Numbered from the stretch's first letter, positions 42,213 through 51,464 are shown. The stretch is DNA of 64,000 nucleotides from Mycolicibacter sp. MU0102 (GCF_963378105.1 NZ_OY726398.1:3596001-3660000); one strand, 5' to 3'. The notes: generated from the sequence alone by a model not told the origin. Numbers and translations are program-made.

Positions 42213-43067
42213 ATGCTTCCCACAGCCCGCTTGGTGCGTCAGCGCGCCGGGGTAAAGGTCTACGACTATCCGATCGATCCCCACCTGCCCCCGGTAGTGG
42301 TGGCCCGGGTCGGACAGGAAAGGCTGTCCGAGCACGGTCAGATCCACAACTTCCCGGCCATATGGTGCGACCGGGCGACCGGGGTGGTCTACGTGGTGGC
42401 GATGGGCGCCACCGTCGGCCCAGAGGGCGTGGAGTGCACCGACGACGGTGTCGCGGTGTTCTTCGATCCGGCTGCGATCGGCGACGACGGCGCCTCCCCA
42501 TGGCTCTCCTGGCGGTCGCATCCCCTGCTGTGCCTGTTCCTGCATGAGCGCGAAGACGGTCTGCTGCGCGTGGAGTTGCCCGTCGCCGATCGTCCGGCGT
42601 TCTTCCGCATCCTCAAATCAATGAAATACGAACTCGCGCAACGACAGGACGGTGACCGCGAAGCGGTGTCGGCTCTGCTGACCCTGCTGCTGGTCAAGCT
42701 CAGCCGACTCGCCTCCGACACCGTCGGCGGCCTGCGCCAGGAAGACGAACCGCTGCTGGCCGAGGTATTCGCAACCATCGACCGGCGCTATACCGAGCCA
42801 CTGTCGCTACGCGAAGTCGCGCGTGAGATTTCGGTCTCGCCGGGGCACCTGACCACAGTCGTGCGCCGCCGTACCGGCCGCACGGTGCTGGAGTGGATCA
42901 CCCAACGTCGAATGGGCGAAGCCCGCCGCCTGCTGATCGATACCCGGTTGTCGATCACCGAAATCGGGCACCGAGTCGGACTACCGGATGCGGCCTATTT
43001 CACCAGGCAGTTCCGCCAAACGCACGGCGTTTCGCCCAGCCAGTGGCGAAAAGCCCCTCCGCTATGA
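42213..43067 (+). CDS. AraC-family transcriptional regulator
   Basis: 284 residues. N-terminal cupin-like sensing region (about 1-180, with RLSEHGQIHNFPAIWCDR) and C-terminal double helix-turn-helix: SLREVAREISVSPGHLTTVVRRRTG, then LSITEIGHRVGLPDAAYFTRQFRQTHGVSPSQWR, the classical AraC signature. The ligand is unknown. It is divergent from the GjpA-like/PGRS operon and convergent with the Rv3446c homologue (9 bp between the stops), so control of the inserted cassette is the simplest guess. Confidence 0.93.
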   Translation: MLPTARLVRQRAGVKVYDYPIDPHLPPVVVARVGQERLSEHGQIHNFPAIWCDRATGVVYVVAMGATVGPEGVECTDDGVAVFFDPAAIGDDGASPWLSWRSHPLLCLFLHEREDGLLRVELPVADRPAFFRILKSMKYELAQRQDGDREAVSALLTLLLVKLSRLASDTVGGLRQEDEPLLAEVFATIDRRYTEPLSLREVAREISVSPGHLTTVVRRRTGRTVLEWITQRRMGEARRLLIDTRLSITEIGHRVGLPDAAYFTRQFRQTHGVSPSQWRKAPPL

Positions 43068-43076
43068 CACAGACCT

Positions 43077-44246
43077 TCAGCTGACGGCGTGGGCGGAGCG
43101 CACCGCCTGCTCACACACCGGGCGCAGCGCTTTCTCGCCTACCAGTCCGCTCTGGCACCCGATACCGATACGCACCGCGCGGTCGACCATGACCGCCCAG
43201 TCGACGTGGTGGCCGTCGCGAACCTCCCGATAGGTCACCGCGGGCCGTCCCGCGCTGGTGCCGGCCGGGTCGAAACCGACGAACACTCCGGGCGTTTCGG
43301 CGTCAGCACGTTGCAGTGCTCGCTGCAGCGGCTCTGCGATGGCGGCCAGGGTGTCGCCGGCGGCCGGCGCTTGGGTCACGTGCAGCACCAGCTGCGGGTC
43401 GTCGGGAGACATCGCCTCCACCCGCGCCGATCCTGGCCCATCTGCCACCCGTCGCGTCGACCACCCATTCGGAATCTGTACCGCTACATGGCCTTCCACT
43501 AGGTAGGTCACGGGATTCTCGGTGTCCGAACGAGCGTCATGACGTGCCAGAAGGCCCAGCGCCACCACAGCGCCGACCAGGGCGGCCGGGGCCAGTCGCC
43601 GGCGGCGAGCAGCGGGGGCCGGTTCGGCGACCGGTGCATTACCCGTGCGGCGGATCGGCGGCAGCCGATCGACCACGGTTGCCCGCACCTCGGGCCACAA
43701 CCGCTCCTCGATCAGCGCAGACAGCGCCGCTGCCCCACCGATCCCGGCCGGTGCGTCGATCACGACCGCTCCGGGATGACCCCGCACCACCGCACGTATC
43801 CGGCGCCCCACCGCGTCGGCGACCTCGTCGGGGGAGCCGATGCGCGGCTCGGCGACCACGTCAGCGCTACCGACGCCGGTGACGGCCACCAGGCCGGCGG
43901 CGATCTCCACGACTACCGCGGCGTGGGATGCGCCGCCTAGCACCGTTGCTCGCGATCGGGTGACCACCTCGCCGGCCAGCTCTTGCGCCGCTGCGGCGAG
44001 CAGCTGCACCCGGCGGACCGGCCACCACGACGGGTGGATGAGCTCGACCGACTCACCAGGCAGCGCGCAGTTCAGCACCTCGCGCAACAGCTTGGGCACC
44101 GCGACCGGTTGCCCGTCGACCAGCCCAACCGGCTCATCGATCCACTCCAGTGCTGCCGCGGCATCAGCCGATTCAGCCCCGCCGCAACACAATCGGCGGA
44201 TAGTCGCGGGACCAGCCTCGATCACCGCACGATGCCCGACGCTCAC
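43077..44246 (-). CDS. Type VII secretion-associated protein, Rv3446c family (ESX-4)
   Basis: 389 residues from GTG 44246, which overlaps the eccC4 stop as GTGA. The N-terminal part (SVGHRAVIEAGPATIRRLCCGG) resembles an actin/ASKHA-like cytoplasmic domain. A single transmembrane helix follows (LAPAALVGAVVALGLLA, about 232-248). The extracytoplasmic C-terminal part includes VAVQIPNGWSTRRV, VTQAPAAGDTLAAI and a final Cys pair (IGCQSG, RPVCEQ). This matches the ESX-4-specific family typified by Rv3446c. Its job in secretion is unknown. Confidence 0.85.
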   Translation of the reverse strand: MSVGHRAVIEAGPATIRRLCCGGAESADAAAALEWIDEPVGLVDGQPVAVPKLLREVLNCALPGESVELIHPSWWPVRRVQLLAAAAQELAGEVVTRSRATVLGGASHAAVVVEIAAGLVAVTGVGSADVVAEPRIGSPDEVADAVGRRIRAVVRGHPGAVVIDAPAGIGGAAALSALIEERLWPEVRATVVDRLPPIRRTGNAPVAEPAPAARRRRLAPAALVGAVVALGLLARHDARSDTENPVTYLVEGHVAVQIPNGWSTRRVADGPGSARVEAMSPDDPQLVLHVTQAPAAGDTLAAIAEPLQRALQRADAETPGVFVGFDPAGTSAGRPAVTYREVRDGHHVDWAVMVDRAVRIGIGCQSGLVGEKALRPVCEQAVRSAHAVS

Positions 44247-47200
44247 GGCTCCCAAGCCACCTGAATAAGCCGCTCGCCATCGGACCGGGTCATCAGGGTG
44301 CCGCGCCCGGGCGGCAGCGGTGTCGCGCGAACCACGCCCCACGGGGCGTCCGCAGCGCTGGCGGCCACGCCGCTCATCATCAGCGTCATCGCGCCCAGAT
44401 CGGTCAGCGCGGTCAGCATTGGTTCGTACATCGACCGGCCCGCTCCCCCGCCGCGACAGGCGACGATCAGGTGCAGCCCGAGGTCGCCGGCGTGCGGCAG
44501 AAATTCCAGCAGTGGTGTCAGCGGATTCCCGGTGCCGGCGGCCACCAGGTCGTGGTCATCGACCACCACGTACAACTGCGGGCCGCACCACCACACCCCG
44601 GTCCGCAGCTGGTGCGGGCCGAGGTCGGCACCGGGCATCCGTCTCGCCAGCTGGTCAATCAGGTTCGGCAACAGCGTTGTCAACGCGGGCCGCGACATCG
44701 CGTAACCGGCCAAATGTTCAGTCGGTACGACGTCCAGCAGGCCGCGCCGGTAGTCAACCACCAGTAACTGAGCCTGCTCGGCTGGGTGGACCCGCACCAG
44801 CTCCCGGCACAACGTTCGCAGCGCGGAAGTCTTGCCGCACTCGCTGCCGCCCAGGATCAGTAGGTGCGGTTGGCGGCCGAAATCGATAGGGACAGCCTCG
44901 AGTCCGCGTTCGTCGATGCCCAGAACCGGCAGGTCATCGGCGTTGGCGACCAGGTCGTCCCGGGCTACGAGGGGTGGCAGCAGCCGGATCGGTGGTGCCA
45001 CGGCACCGTCGGGGTGGTGCATCGGTTCCCAGCCGTGCGGGCGGGCCAGCAGCATGTGCATGCCGTCGTGGGTCAGCCCACGTCCGGGCCGGCCCTGTGG
45101 CACCCGCTGGGCCTGGCGGCGATCCAGTTCGGATTCGGCCGGATCCCCCAGCCTCAGCTCGATACGGCTGCCGATCAGGTCCCGCAAGGCGGGCCGCACC
45201 TCGGCCCACCGCGACGCGGCCAACATCACGTGCACACCAAAGGACAGGCCACGGGCGGCCAGCGCGACAATCCTGGCCTCCACCTCGAATTCGCCGCACA
45301 GGGCGGACCATCCGTCGATCACCAGGAAGACGTCTGGGGTCGGGCGTTCGTCGTCGGCGATGCGGCCGGCTCGCTGGCCTTCGCGCCGCGCCAGCACGGC
45401 TTCCATCTCGGCGACCACCCGCCGGACCAGGTCCGGTTGCCCAACGCCGGCGACAGCGCCGACGTGCGGCAGGGTTCGGATCGCCGAGAGCGCCCCGCCA
45501 CCGAAGTCCAAGCAGTAGAACACAACACGGGTCGCATCGTGGGTGGCGCTCAGCGCGGCGATGAGGGTATACAGCGCGGTCGATTTGCCCGACAGCGGGG
45601 CGCCCACGACGGCGACATGTCCGGCGGCGCCGTCCAACCGGATCGACAAGGTGGTTCGACGCTGCTCGAAAGGCCGATCCACGATGCCGATTGGAACAGT
45701 CAGACCGGCGTCGTCGGCGTCAAGCAGTGATCCCAGTGTTGGGGATTCTCCCAGGGGCGCCAGCCATATCTGTCGCGCCGCGGGGCCGTGCCCGGACAGG
45801 CGCTGCAGCATTGTCTGCAGCACGGTGTGTCCACCCGGATCGGCAGCTTCCCGAACCCGACCGAGTGGCGTGGCGGTGAACGCGAGTACCGCGCCGGAAT
45901 CAGTTCTGGCTGGAGGGCACATCCCGGAGACGTAGGCCGTCTGGAATTGCCGCACCGCGCCGTCGGCGGTGCGTAAAAGTCCAATCCCGGGGATATTGGG
46001 CAGTTCGTGGGCGGCGTTGGTGCCCAGCACGATCCGGGATTCGGCGGCCGACATCGTCTTGAGACACACCCGGTAGGACAGGTGCGAGTCCAGACCGCGG
46101 AGCCTGCCCTCCTCGAGCCGCTGGCTGGCCAGCAAGAGATGCATTCCCAGCGAACGGCCCAACCGGCCGATGCCGACGAAGGTGTCGAGGAGATCGGGAT
46201 GCTGGTGGAGCAGTTCGGAGAATTCGTCGACGATGACCAGCAGCGCCGGCAGGGGCAGTAGCTGCGGCTGCGTGGTTCGCGCCTGCCGATATGCGGCGAT
46301 GCTGGGCACCCCGACAACGCGCAGCTGTTGCTGGCGCCGCCGCATCTCGCCGGCCAGCGCGTCGCGCATCCGTTCCACCAGCGATGCCTCCTCAGCGAGG
46401 TTCGTGATAACCGCACTGACATGCCGGGCCTGCTGGAAGTCGAGAAATGTTGCACCGCCTTTGAAGTCGACCAGCACCAGGTTCAGGTCCTCCGGCGAAT
46501 GGAGGGCCGCCATGCCCAGCACCAGCGTGCGCAGGAACTCCGATTTCCCCGAGCCCGTGGCGCCGATACACAGCCCGTGCGGACCACTGCCGTGTTCGGC
46601 GGCCTCTTTGATGTCCAGTCGTACCGGCCCTCCGCTCGGGTCCGTGCCGATCGCGACGCACAAGGGCTGCGCCGATGCGCGTGCCCATTCCGCCGGGGCA
46701 TCGAAGCGGTCGATGTCGCCGATGCCCAGCAGATGAGCCCACGCCACGTTCCCGGAGCCGGCGGCCCGGTGCGCGGCCAGGCGCAGGGCACACACCACTG
46801 CGTCGGCGGGCGGCAGAAAGTCCGGCCGGCCAAGGTGGTCATCGGCGTGGCGCAGCACCGTCGCGGTCACGTGCAGCGAGCGGGCCTCGCCTCGCGCACC
46901 TGCCTCGGCCACTCGGAGACCGGTGGCATCGTCGATGATCACCACCGCCCGCCGGCCGGCCAGGCTGGTTTCGGCGACGGTCAGGTCGGGGTAGGTCAGC
47001 CGCAATGGTCCGCCGGCATCGGTGGCCGACGGATGTTGATGGTGTGGCAGCCATTTCAGCCAATCCCAGTCGCCGCGATGCCGGCCGTCCACGGCCGCGA
47101 TCAGCACCTTATCGGGGCCGTGCAGCACGGCGAGCTGACAGATCAGCGCGCGCAGCAGACCCCGGGCTCGCTCGGTGTCGCCGTCGAGGCGCAGCGGCGA

Positions 47201-47830
47201 CGGCCCCAGCACCATCAGCGCGACTGGTATGTCGGGCACCGCCGCATAGGTGTCCAGGAAGCGGCGCAGCGCCGCGTCGGTGACCGGATCGGCCCGTCGC
47301 ATCGGATCGCACGAGGGTGCCACCAGTCGACTGGCCGGTGCGGTCGGGCCGATCCCGACTCGCACCGAGCCGAAGTCGGGGTCGCCGAGCTGACGCTCCC
47401 ACATTCGGGGCCCACCGACCAGCGTCCACAGTGCGTCCGGTTCCGGATGCGACCACCGTGCCCAGGCGCGCTGGGCCGCAGCGTTGTCTGCCACGGACTT
47501 TCGCAATCCCGCGAGGTAGGCCAGGTAGTTGTCGCGGTCATCGTCGATGTCGTTGCCACGTCCATGGTTTCGTCCGGCGAATACGGCGGCCACCGCCGAG
47601 GTGAGAATCATCAGCGGGAACAGTGCGAACATCGGGCTGCGTGCGGCCGGGGAGCCCGAGCGGTAGGCGACGGCGGTCACGGCCAGCATCCCCACCGCCA
47701 TAACGGCGGGCAACAGCCGGGCCAGAATCATCCGCGGCTCGGGCTCCGGCACCGATGGCGGTGCAGCGACGGTGATTTCGCCCCGCGACGGCGACGGGGG
47801 TGGGAGCGCGGTCGGCGTGGGACCGGTCAT
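44243..47830 (-). CDS. eccC4: ESX-4 secretion ATPase EccC4
   Basis: About 1,195 residues. Two N-terminal transmembrane helices (about 38-58, 69-88) and a DUF region precede three FtsK/SpoIIIE ATPase modules. Walker A motifs are GATGSGKSE (about 423-431), GAPLSGKST (743-751) and GGSECGKTS (994-1002). Module 1 has a full Walker B, VIVDEFSELL, and LVDFKGGATF. Modules 2 and 3 have VFLVIDGWSAL and YVVVDDHDLV, lacking the following acidic residue, as usual for the regulatory modules. It powers substrate export across the inner membrane. ATG 47830 is chosen; a GTG two codons upstream is possible. Confidence 0.96.
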   Translation of the reverse strand: MTGPTPTALPPPSPSRGEITVAAPPSVPEPEPRMILARLLPAVMAVGMLAVTAVAYRSGSPAARSPMFALFPLMILTSAVAAVFAGRNHGRGNDIDDDRDNYLAYLAGLRKSVADNAAAQRAWARWSHPEPDALWTLVGGPRMWERQLGDPDFGSVRVGIGPTAPASRLVAPSCDPMRRADPVTDAALRRFLDTYAAVPDIPVALMVLGPSPLRLDGDTERARGLLRALICQLAVLHGPDKVLIAAVDGRHRGDWDWLKWLPHHQHPSATDAGGPLRLTYPDLTVAETSLAGRRAVVIIDDATGLRVAEAGARGEARSLHVTATVLRHADDHLGRPDFLPPADAVVCALRLAAHRAAGSGNVAWAHLLGIGDIDRFDAPAEWARASAQPLCVAIGTDPSGGPVRLDIKEAAEHGSGPHGLCIGATGSGKSEFLRTLVLGMAALHSPEDLNLVLVDFKGGATFLDFQQARHVSAVITNLAEEASLVERMRDALAGEMRRRQQQLRVVGVPSIAAYRQARTTQPQLLPLPALLVIVDEFSELLHQHPDLLDTFVGIGRLGRSLGMHLLLASQRLEEGRLRGLDSHLSYRVCLKTMSAAESRIVLGTNAAHELPNIPGIGLLRTADGAVRQFQTAYVSGMCPPARTDSGAVLAFTATPLGRVREAADPGGHTVLQTMLQRLSGHGPAARQIWLAPLGESPTLGSLLDADDAGLTVPIGIVDRPFEQRRTTLSIRLDGAAGHVAVVGAPLSGKSTALYTLIAALSATHDATRVVFYCLDFGGGALSAIRTLPHVGAVAGVGQPDLVRRVVAEMEAVLARREGQRAGRIADDERPTPDVFLVIDGWSALCGEFEVEARIVALAARGLSFGVHVMLAASRWAEVRPALRDLIGSRIELRLGDPAESELDRRQAQRVPQGRPGRGLTHDGMHMLLARPHGWEPMHHPDGAVAPPIRLLPPLVARDDLVANADDLPVLGIDERGLEAVPIDFGRQPHLLILGGSECGKTSALRTLCRELVRVHPAEQAQLLVVDYRRGLLDVVPTEHLAGYAMSRPALTTLLPNLIDQLARRMPGADLGPHQLRTGVWWCGPQLYVVVDDHDLVAAGTGNPLTPLLEFLPHAGDLGLHLIVACRGGGAGRSMYEPMLTALTDLGAMTLMMSGVAASAADAPWGVVRATPLPPGRGTLMTRSDGERLIQVAWEP

Positions 47831-47944
47831 CGGCACACCGTAGGCAGCGTCGACTCCACCGACAAGTCAGCTGTGGATAGCCGAAAACGTCTTGGCTGCC
47901 CGGTCAGTAGCGTGCGGGCTACGAAGCCGGAAGGAGAACGGGAC

Positions 47945-49108
47945 GTGTCGAATCCGGATTCAGGCCTGCGTCGGGTCGCAGTTCATGCCGACAACGCGCA
48001 CGCTGATCTGACGTTGCCCTCCGGCGTGCCGGTGGCGACCCTGATCCGGGCCGTCGTAGAGCTGATGCCGCACCGGACCAGCCCGGACTCGCTGCGCCCC
48101 TATCGGCTCTCCGAACCGGGCCGATCTGCACTCGACGGTACGAAAACGCTATCCCAGCAGGGCATCCGCGATGGCTCCACCCTGGTGCTGACCCGCGCCG
48201 AAGTCCCGGCCCCGCAGGTGTCGTTCGACGATCCCGTCGAACAGGTGGCGGCGGCGGTGCGGACCATCGAGCGCGCGTGGAATCCGGCGGCGCGCCGGCT
48301 GGGTGCGGCGCTGACCGCGTCCGGCCTGGCCGGGGTGGCCGGCTTCGTGGCGATTCCCGGCGGCCCCGGCGCCCCGAACGCGCTGTTGGCGGTCGCGGCA
48401 ACCGGCGCGGTCGCCCTGATTACCGTCCCGCCGAGTGGCTGCAACGGGCCGGCGCGTACGACGTTGTGCTGTCTGGCCGGGTTGGCGGTAGTGGTCGCGG
48501 TTGTGGGAATGGCCGTCGCGGTGACCGGGATTGCACTGCCTCGGGTGGGAGCCGCTGCGGTTGTCGCCGCAGTCGGCATGATCCGCGTCGCCGGCCGAGT
48601 GGCGGCCGCCGCCACCGGCCTGTTCCGCCGAGGTCACGCGGTGCCGTCGCAGGTAGGCCAGACGCACGACCTGTTGACCGGATTGGTGGCGGCGGCTGCG
48701 GCTTTGGCTGCCCTGGGCGCTGCCGCGGTGGTCGGCGGGGCACCGGTTGCCGAGGCGCCCCACCTGGTCGGCGCAGTGTTCGCGGCGACGGCTGGCATGG
48801 CGCTGGCATTGCGCGCTCGCTCGCACACCGATGGTGTGCAGATCGCGGCGCTGATCGCCGGCGGTACCGCCACATTGGCGATCGGCCTGCTCGGCGCGGC
48901 GAGCAACACGACGGCGCAATGGCCGGCGGCGCTAGCCGTGGTGCTGGTCGCGGCGGCGCTCGCCCTGGGCTTCACTGCTCCGACCACATCCCCACTGATC
49001 CGGCGTGGCGCCGACGTCATGGAGGGCCTGGCCCTCGGATCGTTGGTGCCGCTGGCGTGTTGGCTGTGCGGGTTCTACAGCGCTGCCCGCGGATTGAACC
49101 TGGGCTGA
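47945..49108 (+). CDS. eccD4: ESX-4 membrane channel component EccD4 (short form)
   Basis: 387 residues from GTG 47945, with AAGGAG upstream. The N-terminal ubiquitin-like domain (about 1-85: LRRVAVHADNAHADLTLPSGVPVATL...GIRDGSTLVL) is intact. It is followed by about nine hydrophobic helices and the C-terminal LACWLCGFYSAARGLNLG. The M. tuberculosis EccD4 is about 467 residues with 11 helices (from memory). By eye the missing part falls after helix 1, removing two helices, and in the loop around FRRGHAVPSQVG. The frame is unbroken. Divergent from eccC4 across a 114-bp promoter region. Confidence 0.88.
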   Translation: MSNPDSGLRRVAVHADNAHADLTLPSGVPVATLIRAVVELMPHRTSPDSLRPYRLSEPGRSALDGTKTLSQQGIRDGSTLVLTRAEVPAPQVSFDDPVEQVAAAVRTIERAWNPAARRLGAALTASGLAGVAGFVAIPGGPGAPNALLAVAATGAVALITVPPSGCNGPARTTLCCLAGLAVVVAVVGMAVAVTGIALPRVGAAAVVAAVGMIRVAGRVAAAATGLFRRGHAVPSQVGQTHDLLTGLVAAAAALAALGAAAVVGGAPVAEAPHLVGAVFAATAGMALALRARSHTDGVQIAALIAGGTATLAIGLLGAASNTTAQWPAALAVVLVAAALALGFTAPTTSPLIRRGADVMEGLALGSLVPLACWLCGFYSAARGLNLG

Positions 49109-49111
49109 CCC

Positions 49112-50419
49112 GTGCTGCGTATCCGGATCGCTCGCTTGGCGGCGGTCGCCATGGTCACGGCGACACCGTGCGCACCGCCGGCGAACGCGGTCGAACCGCC
49201 CCCAGTCGACCACACCCGATTGCCCGCGCCTGCACCTGCCGCGCCTGCACACCCCACGGTGCAGCGCGAGGTGTGCACGGTGGGCACGCTGGCACCAGGC
49301 GAGACCCCGACTCAGCTCGACGGGCTGGACCTGGCCGCGGCATGGGCGCTAACCCGGGGCGCCGGCCAACGGGTCGCGGTGATTGACACCGGTGTCGCGC
49401 CACACCGGCGGCTGCCCGGACTGATCGCCGGCGGCGATTACGTGTCCACCGGCGACGGCACCCGAGATTGCGACGGGCACGGCACGCTGGTCGCCGGAAT
49501 CATCGCGGCCGCACCAGATCCCGTATCCGACCGGTTCAGCGGGGTGGCGCCGTCGGCCACCGTTATCGGTATCCGAGCCTCCAGCGCACGATTCGCCACC
49601 CTCGGCGATGCCGCCGGTATCGGCAACGTCGACATCCTGGCCAAGGCGGTGCGTACGGCGGCCGACCTGGGCGCGTCGGTGATCAACATTTCCGCGGTGG
49701 CCTGCCGGACCGCACGTTCCGGACTCGACGACCGAGCACTGGGCGCTGCCCTGGCCTATGCGGTCGAGGTCAAGAACAGCGTCGTCGTCGCGGCAGCGGG
49801 CAACACCGACGAGGGTTGCGGCGCCGAGGTCCCCATGATCGTCACGCCGGCCTGGTACGACGACTACGTGCTGACCGTCGGCTCGGTGGATGCCCGCGGC
49901 GTCGCCTCGGCGTTCACCCTGCCTGGACCGTGGGTCGACGTGGCCGCTCCCGGTGAAGCGGTGCTCTCGTTGAGCACCATCGGCGATGCGATGGTCGACA
50001 CCCTCGACGGCTCGTCGTTGCGCGGCACCAGCTTCGCCGCGCCGGTGGTCAGCGGGCTGGCGGCGCTGATCCGCTCGCGGTTCCCGCAGTGGACGCCGCG
50101 TCAGGTGATGGACCGGATCAAGGCCACCGCCCACCACCCACCGGGTGGGCGTGATGATGTCGTCGGCGCCGGTGTGGTGGACGTGTTGGCGGCACTCACT
50201 TTTGACGTGGCAACCCCTCGCGAACCGGCCCCGCCCGCTCCACCCCTGCCCCGCCCTGCCCCGGACCTCGAACCCGCTGCCGAAGCCGCGCCCGCCGGGC
50301 TGCGCTCCGCGATCGTCGGCACGGCGGTCCTAGTGGCATTGCTTCTGACAGCCGTCACCGGTCGGGCACTATCGGGCCGGGCACCACGTCGCGGCCCAGC
50401 AGTGCTTGGTCCCGACTGA
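49112..50419 (+). CDS. mycP4: ESX-4 mycosin protease MycP4
   Basis: 435 residues. A signal peptide (to about ANA, residue 26), then a subtilisin-type domain with the catalytic triad Asp92 (VIDTGV), His123 (DGHGT) and Ser307 (GTSFAAP), and oxyanion Asn231 (AAAGNTDEG). A Pro-rich linker follows (PAPPLPRPAPDLEP), then a C-terminal transmembrane helix (AIVGTAVLVALLLTAV). The GTG start is 3 bp after the eccD4 stop. Its last 65 bp overlap the 3' end of the convergent eccB4. Confidence 0.96.
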   Translation: MLRIRIARLAAVAMVTATPCAPPANAVEPPPVDHTRLPAPAPAAPAHPTVQREVCTVGTLAPGETPTQLDGLDLAAAWALTRGAGQRVAVIDTGVAPHRRLPGLIAGGDYVSTGDGTRDCDGHGTLVAGIIAAAPDPVSDRFSGVAPSATVIGIRASSARFATLGDAAGIGNVDILAKAVRTAADLGASVINISAVACRTARSGLDDRALGAALAYAVEVKNSVVVAAAGNTDEGCGAEVPMIVTPAWYDDYVLTVGSVDARGVASAFTLPGPWVDVAAPGEAVLSLSTIGDAMVDTLDGSSLRGTSFAAPVVSGLAALIRSRFPQWTPRQVMDRIKATAHHPPGGRDDVVGAGVVDVLAALTFDVATPREPAPPAPPLPRPAPDLEPAAEAAPAGLRSAIVGTAVLVALLLTAVTGRALSGRAPRRGPAVLGPD

Positions 50420-51464
50420 GCCTGGGACCGGCCGGCAACCCGGCCAACAGCGGCCACGGCACTCCGGCCGCCACCGCGGGCAGCCCCAGCCTGCGCGCCG
50501 CATCGTCATCGTCAAGTGTGAACCGCACGCCGCTCTCGGCGATCAGATAACCGACACCGCCGGCGTGACCGGCGGTGTCGGCCGCGCGCACGTAGGCACT
50601 GTGCCCCGGCGGCAGATAGACCCCGTCCAAGGCGGGGCCCGGCCCGTCTGCCTGGGCCAGCACTGTGGGCGACTCCCCCACCGGTAGAGGCACCCCGCTC
50701 GACAGGGTTACCCCGGCCGCGTCGTCGGCGCGCCAGTGCACGCACAGCGTGGCCGGGGCCAAGCCCACCTTGAAGCCCACCCTGCGAGGGCCGGCCGGCG
50801 GGGCTTCGGGGATCGCGTTGAGCAACAACGCCGAGACCCGTCTCGGCACGGCGGAGTCCAGCAGCGGGTCAGCCGGGTCGACCGCAACCCGCCGTCCGTC
50901 GATGACCAGAAACGCCGCCCCGGATTCAGAGCTGACCGGTAGCGCCTGCTGCGGGTCGAGGCTGCCGGACTGCAGCGGGTCGGCGCCGACCATGAGGACG
51001 GTGCCGGCGGAGTCCTCACACAACGACCACGTCACGGCGTCCGGTAGTGGCACCCCGAGCACGCCCGGCGCACCAGGGATGCCAAGCGGCGGCCCGCGCC
51101 GAGCCCGGCCAACCGCATTGCCGTCCACCGGTCGCGGGTCGGCTGCCCCGGTGATCAGCCGCGCCGAAGCGAGGTTGTACACCGGATGCACCGTCTCGCC
51201 GATCCGGACATAGAGCGCCCCGGTCGCGCGGTCCAGCACGATCGGCGCATCACCCAGGGCCGGCTGTGGCCGTAGGACGGCCAGCATCACCGCGCCGACG
51301 GCCACGACCAGGCTCAATAGCGAGCCCAGGGCCAGGGCGCTTCCGCCGGGGACGGGGCCGCCCCTGACCTGTCCGCACCGCAGCGCCCGTTCCATCCGGC
51401 GGGACAGGAAGCGGTGTGCGCTCAGTTGCAGCTGCGTCGTCGATCGCCCGGCCATATCGGCCAC
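50355..51464 (-). CDS. eccB4: ESX-4 core component EccB4 (internally shortened)
   Basis: 369 residues. N-terminal cytoplasmic stretch (QLSAHRFLSRRMERAL), one transmembrane helix (LALGSLLSLVVAVGAVMLAVL, about 44-64), then the periplasmic part with APIVLDRATGALYVRIGETVHPVYNLASARLI, GIPGAPGVLGVPL and the C-terminal VYLPPGHSAYVRA and YLIAESGVRFTLDDDDAARRLGLP. M. tuberculosis EccB4 is about 470 residues (from memory). Here VSALLLNAIPEAP runs within about 18 residues into LCVHW, so roughly 95 periplasmic residues, including one repeat, are missing without a frameshift. GTG 51464 or ATG 51455 may be the start. Confidence 0.9.
   Translation of the reverse strand: MADMAGRSTTQLQLSAHRFLSRRMERALRCGQVRGGPVPGGSALALGSLLSLVVAVGAVMLAVLRPQPALGDAPIVLDRATGALYVRIGETVHPVYNLASARLITGAADPRPVDGNAVGRARRGPPLGIPGAPGVLGVPLPDAVTWSLCEDSAGTVLMVGADPLQSGSLDPQQALPVSSESGAAFLVIDGRRVAVDPADPLLDSAVPRRVSALLLNAIPEAPPAGPRRVGFKVGLAPATLCVHWRADDAAGVTLSSGVPLPVGESPTVLAQADGPGPALDGVYLPPGHSAYVRAADTAGHAGGVGYLIAESGVRFTLDDDDAARRLGLPAVAAGVPWPLLAGLPAGPRLSRDQALLGRDVVPGPIVPDR

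Noticed and set aside
36442..43076. Integrase, transposase or direct repeats marking the ESX-4 insertion ends
   Set aside because: No mobile-element gene and no convincing direct or inverted repeat pair at the borders could be seen by eye; a computed comparison with an uninterrupted locus would decide.
46328..47944. N-terminal extension of eccD4 (frame open from 46328)
   Set aside because: The extension is antisense to eccC4 and low in homology; the EccD ubiquitin-like domain starts at 47945 with a good ribosome site.
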